A stretch of 7,920 nucleotides of DNA from Gammaproteobacteria bacterium (lineage in GTDB: Bacteria; Pseudomonadota; Gammaproteobacteria; Magnimaribacterales; AG-339-G14). Position 1 is the first letter of the stretch; each line of letters begins with the position of its first letter. The notes beneath the pieces are model-generated. The model did not search any database. It saw only the letters and a program-made list of their open reading frames with translations, and was not told the DNA's origin. A program made the position numbers and the translations under genes. The stretch covers positions 18,624 through 26,543 of the forward strand of contig NZFZ01000011.1 of assembly GCA_002689405.1 (NCBI GenBank), in the 5' to 3' direction. Shown here piece after piece: positions 6,393-7,920 of this stretch.

Positions 6393-7156
6393 TTACCAGA
6401 AAATTCTGGATCTCTTCTCTCCAGAGAGGCTTTTATTCCTTCTTGAAAATCAGCCGTTTCTCTTAGCCTATTTTGTTCAGAAAGCTCCCATTTGACTATC
6501 TCTTCAATTTTTTTAACGGAGTCGCCTTTGATTGTCTCTCTTATAGCCTGAACTCCTAAAGGGCCTGCAGCATTAATCTCTTTTGCAAGTTCTTCTGCTT
6601 TGGACATTAATTCATTTTGAGGAACAAGAAAATCAGCAAGACCTATTTCAAAAGCTTCCTTACCTTTTACTCTAGCGCTAGTGAGCAGCATCCATTTTGC
6701 TTTTTGATTTCCAACGACTCGCGGGAGAGTTACCGTAGTACCAAATCCTTGATGAAAAGCTAATTTAGAAAAATTTGCACTGAATCTAGATTCTTCACAA
6801 ACTATTCTAAAGTCAGCAGAAAGGGCTACTCCTAATCCACCTCCTACAGCGGCTCCCTGAATGGTTGCTATGACCGGTTTTTTAGTTTTAAAAAGCCTAA
6901 CTGCCTCTTGATACAACCTTTCATAAGGGTCTGACTCTTCCTTATAGGAAGATCTTGTAAAGTCTGCTCCAGCACAAAAATGCTTGCCTTCTGAAGATAA
7001 AATAATACTTCTGCATTCTCTTTCGTTATCCATTTTCTCAAGGAAATCTGCAATTTGACCAATAAGTTCGGCATCAAAATGGTTATTGGGCGGTCTATTG
7101 ATTGAAACATAACCAATATGATCTTCTAATTTGGTTTTTAAATCGTTATTACTCAT
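6389..7156 (-). CDS. Enoyl-CoA hydratase/isomerase (crotonase) family protein with altered catalytic positions
   Basis: The 255-residue length and motif order are those of the crotonase fold. The first oxyanion-hole segment is HFCAGADF (59-66) and the second is IQGAAVGGGLGVALSADFRI (99-118), which bind the acyl-CoA thioester and stabilise the enolate. At the positions of the two catalytic glutamates of rat enoyl-CoA hydratase, this protein has FSKL (129-132, so K131 replaces Glu of PEI) and VGNQKAKWM (148-156, so Trp or Lys replaces the second Glu). CoA binding is therefore expected, but ordinary hydration of 2-enoyl-CoA is doubtful; isomerase, hydrolase, lyase or another family reaction is possible. 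The C-terminus (RETADFQEGIKASLERRDPEF) is standard. The ATG at 7156-7154 lacks a clear ribosome site. Convergent with the thioesterase by a 4-base overlap, and divergent from the beta-helix gene. Confidence 0.88.
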   Translation of the reverse strand: MSNNDLKTKLEDHIGYVSINRPPNNHFDAELIGQIADFLEKMDNERECRSIILSSEGKHFCAGADFTRSSYKEESDPYERLYQEAVRLFKTKKPVIATIQGAAVGGGLGVALSADFRIVCEESRFSANFSKLAFHQGFGTTVTLPRVVGNQKAKWMLLTSARVKGKEAFEIGLADFLVPQNELMSKAEELAKEINAAGPLGVQAIRETIKGDSVKKIEEIVKWELSEQNRLRETADFQEGIKASLERRDPEFSGN

Positions 7157-7201
7157 AGTGAAAATAAGTCTATCACGAAGAATTTAAAGTAAAATGAACA
7201 G

Positions 7202-7920
7202 ATGGGATTTTTAACTAAAAAGTTTTCAATTTTTTCTTGTTTATTTATTTCCTCATTCATTTTTTCAGAGGAATGGAAAATATCTCCAGGTACTTCAGCA
7301 CAAGATGATATTCAATCAGCAATGATTTTAGCTCAAGAAGGAGATACCATTGCTTTAACGGCAGGAGTCTATAATTTGAATCATGGTTTATCTCTTGATG
7401 TCGATAACATTACTTTAAAAGGAGAAGGCCACAAAAAAACTGTCTTAAACTTTTCAGAGCAAAAGACTGGAGCACAAGGTCTCCTCGTAACTTCCAATGA
7501 TATAACTTTAAAAGATTTTGCCGTGGAGAATGCTAAAGGTGATGCTATAAAATCCAAAGGTTCTAAAAATATCAAATTTTTAAACTTAAGAACCGAATGG
7601 ACAAATGGACCGGATACAAAAAATGGCGCGTACGGTCTCTATCCTGTCGAATCTAAAAACGTACTGATTGATGGTTGTATTGCTATTGGAGCATCTGATG
7701 CTGGAGTATATGTTGGACAATCTGAAAATATTATAGTGAGGAATACTGAAGCTTATTTCAATGTTGCTGGAATCGAAATTGAAAATTCTTACTATGCCGA
7801 TGTTTATGACAATGTTGCTGAAAATAATACTGCAGGAATTTTAGTCTTTGATCTACCAGATTTGCCTAAACAAGGTGGAAAATTTGTCAGAGTTTTTAAT
7901 AATATCTCATCCAACAACAA
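7202..7920 (+). CDS. Secreted right-handed parallel beta-helix protein, TIGR03805-like (cut by right edge)
   Basis: From ATG at 7202 the frame stays open to the window end, giving 239 complete residues. Residues 1-22 look like a Sec signal peptide: KK near the start, a hydrophobic core (FSIFSCLFISSFIF) and likely cleavage after IFS before EEW. The mature part starts with the usual DDIQSAMILAQEGDTIALTAGVY opening of beta-helix proteins (35-57) and then stacks coils of about 21-24 residues containing NITLKG, DITLKDFAVEN, NIKFLNLR, NVLIDGCIAIGASDAG, NIIVRNTEAYFNVAG and VYDNVAENNTAGIL. The run NGAYGLYPVESKN (141-153) and ILVFDLPDLPKQGG (213-226) resemble the family TIGR03805, whose function is unknown; it could bind or cut polysaccharide. 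No strong Shine-Dalgarno is present; the earlier ATG at 7194 ends after six codons. The C-terminal part lies outside. Confidence 0.85.
   Translation, partial: MGFLTKKFSIFSCLFISSFIFSEEWKISPGTSAQDDIQSAMILAQEGDTIALTAGVYNLNHGLSLDVDNITLKGEGHKKTVLNFSEQKTGAQGLLVTSNDITLKDFAVENAKGDAIKSKGSKNIKFLNLRTEWTNGPDTKNGAYGLYPVESKNVLIDGCIAIGASDAGVYVGQSENIIVRNTEAYFNVAGIEIENSYYADVYDNVAENNTAGILVFDLPDLPKQGGKFVRVFNNISSNN

Noticed and set aside
6868..7116. Second minus-strand open frame inside the crotonase gene
   Set aside because: Same strand but a different frame from a full-length crotonase with intact motifs; its translation is not family-like, and no frameshift is needed to explain the gene.
7194..7214. Six-codon open frame (MNRWDF) overlapping the start of the beta-helix gene
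   Set aside because: Could be a regulatory leader peptide, but it has no ribosome site and no attenuator-like hairpin; most likely chance.
7381..7575. Minus-strand open frame opposite the beta-helix gene
   Set aside because: Antisense to well-formed beta-helix coils; no independent support.
1..7920. CRISPR array, insertion sequence, toxin-antitoxin pair or defence system
   Set aside because: No regularly spaced repeats, transposase motifs, terminal inverted repeats, or nuclease/antitoxin-like gene pairs were seen. The small DUF2256 gene is coupled to a photolyase-like gene and does not look like an antitoxin.

Overview
The window is AT-rich (by eye about one third G+C), densely packed chromosomal DNA. 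It carries eight complete protein genes, two genes cut by the window edges and one tRNA. Codon use, many CoA-metabolism genes, short or overlapping gene borders and the protein families present suggest a streamlined marine gammaproteobacterium, perhaps of the SAR86 type. This assignment is inferred from gene style, not from a marker gene. I see no insertion sequence, integrase, phage gene or CRISPR array, so this looks like core or stable accessory genome rather than a mobile island.

Left part (1-1053): the start of an acyl-CoA dehydrogenase gene runs leftward out of the window, with a good sigma70-like promoter and a strong Shine-Dalgarno. Divergent to it is a single-pass membrane coiled-coil protein of unknown function with an internal repeat. 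A tRNA-Leu(UAG) follows it by 20 bases.

Middle part (1054-4369): a two-module VOC (glyoxalase-fold) protein on the minus strand is divergent from a two-gene unit on the plus strand. That unit encodes an ACAD10/11-like acyl-CoA dehydrogenase and a zinc-free quinone-oxidoreductase-type MDR protein. The short divergent region holds a 7-7-7 inverted repeat, TTTGACA / TGTCAAA, which could be an operator or overlapping -35 elements. Convergent to the unit is a leftward pair: a photolyase/cryptochrome-related protein (PF04244 family) and a 44-residue four-cysteine DUF2256 protein, joined by an ATGA stop/start overlap.

Right part (5922-7920): a hotdog-fold thioesterase (plus) and a crotonase-family protein (minus) converge with a 4-base overlap in which TTAA supplies both stop codons. 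A secreted right-handed beta-helix protein resembling TIGR03805 then runs off the right edge.

Taken together, five or six genes (two acyl-CoA dehydrogenases, the MDR enzyme, thioesterase, crotonase and possibly the VOC protein) could act on acyl-CoA substrates, but nothing here names the substrate. The most distinctive items are the photolyase-like protein that lacks most of the Fe-S cysteines of characterised relatives together with its coupled DUF2256 partner, the crotonase without the usual catalytic glutamates, and the secreted beta-helix protein of unknown function. I found no convincing wholly new multi-gene system.
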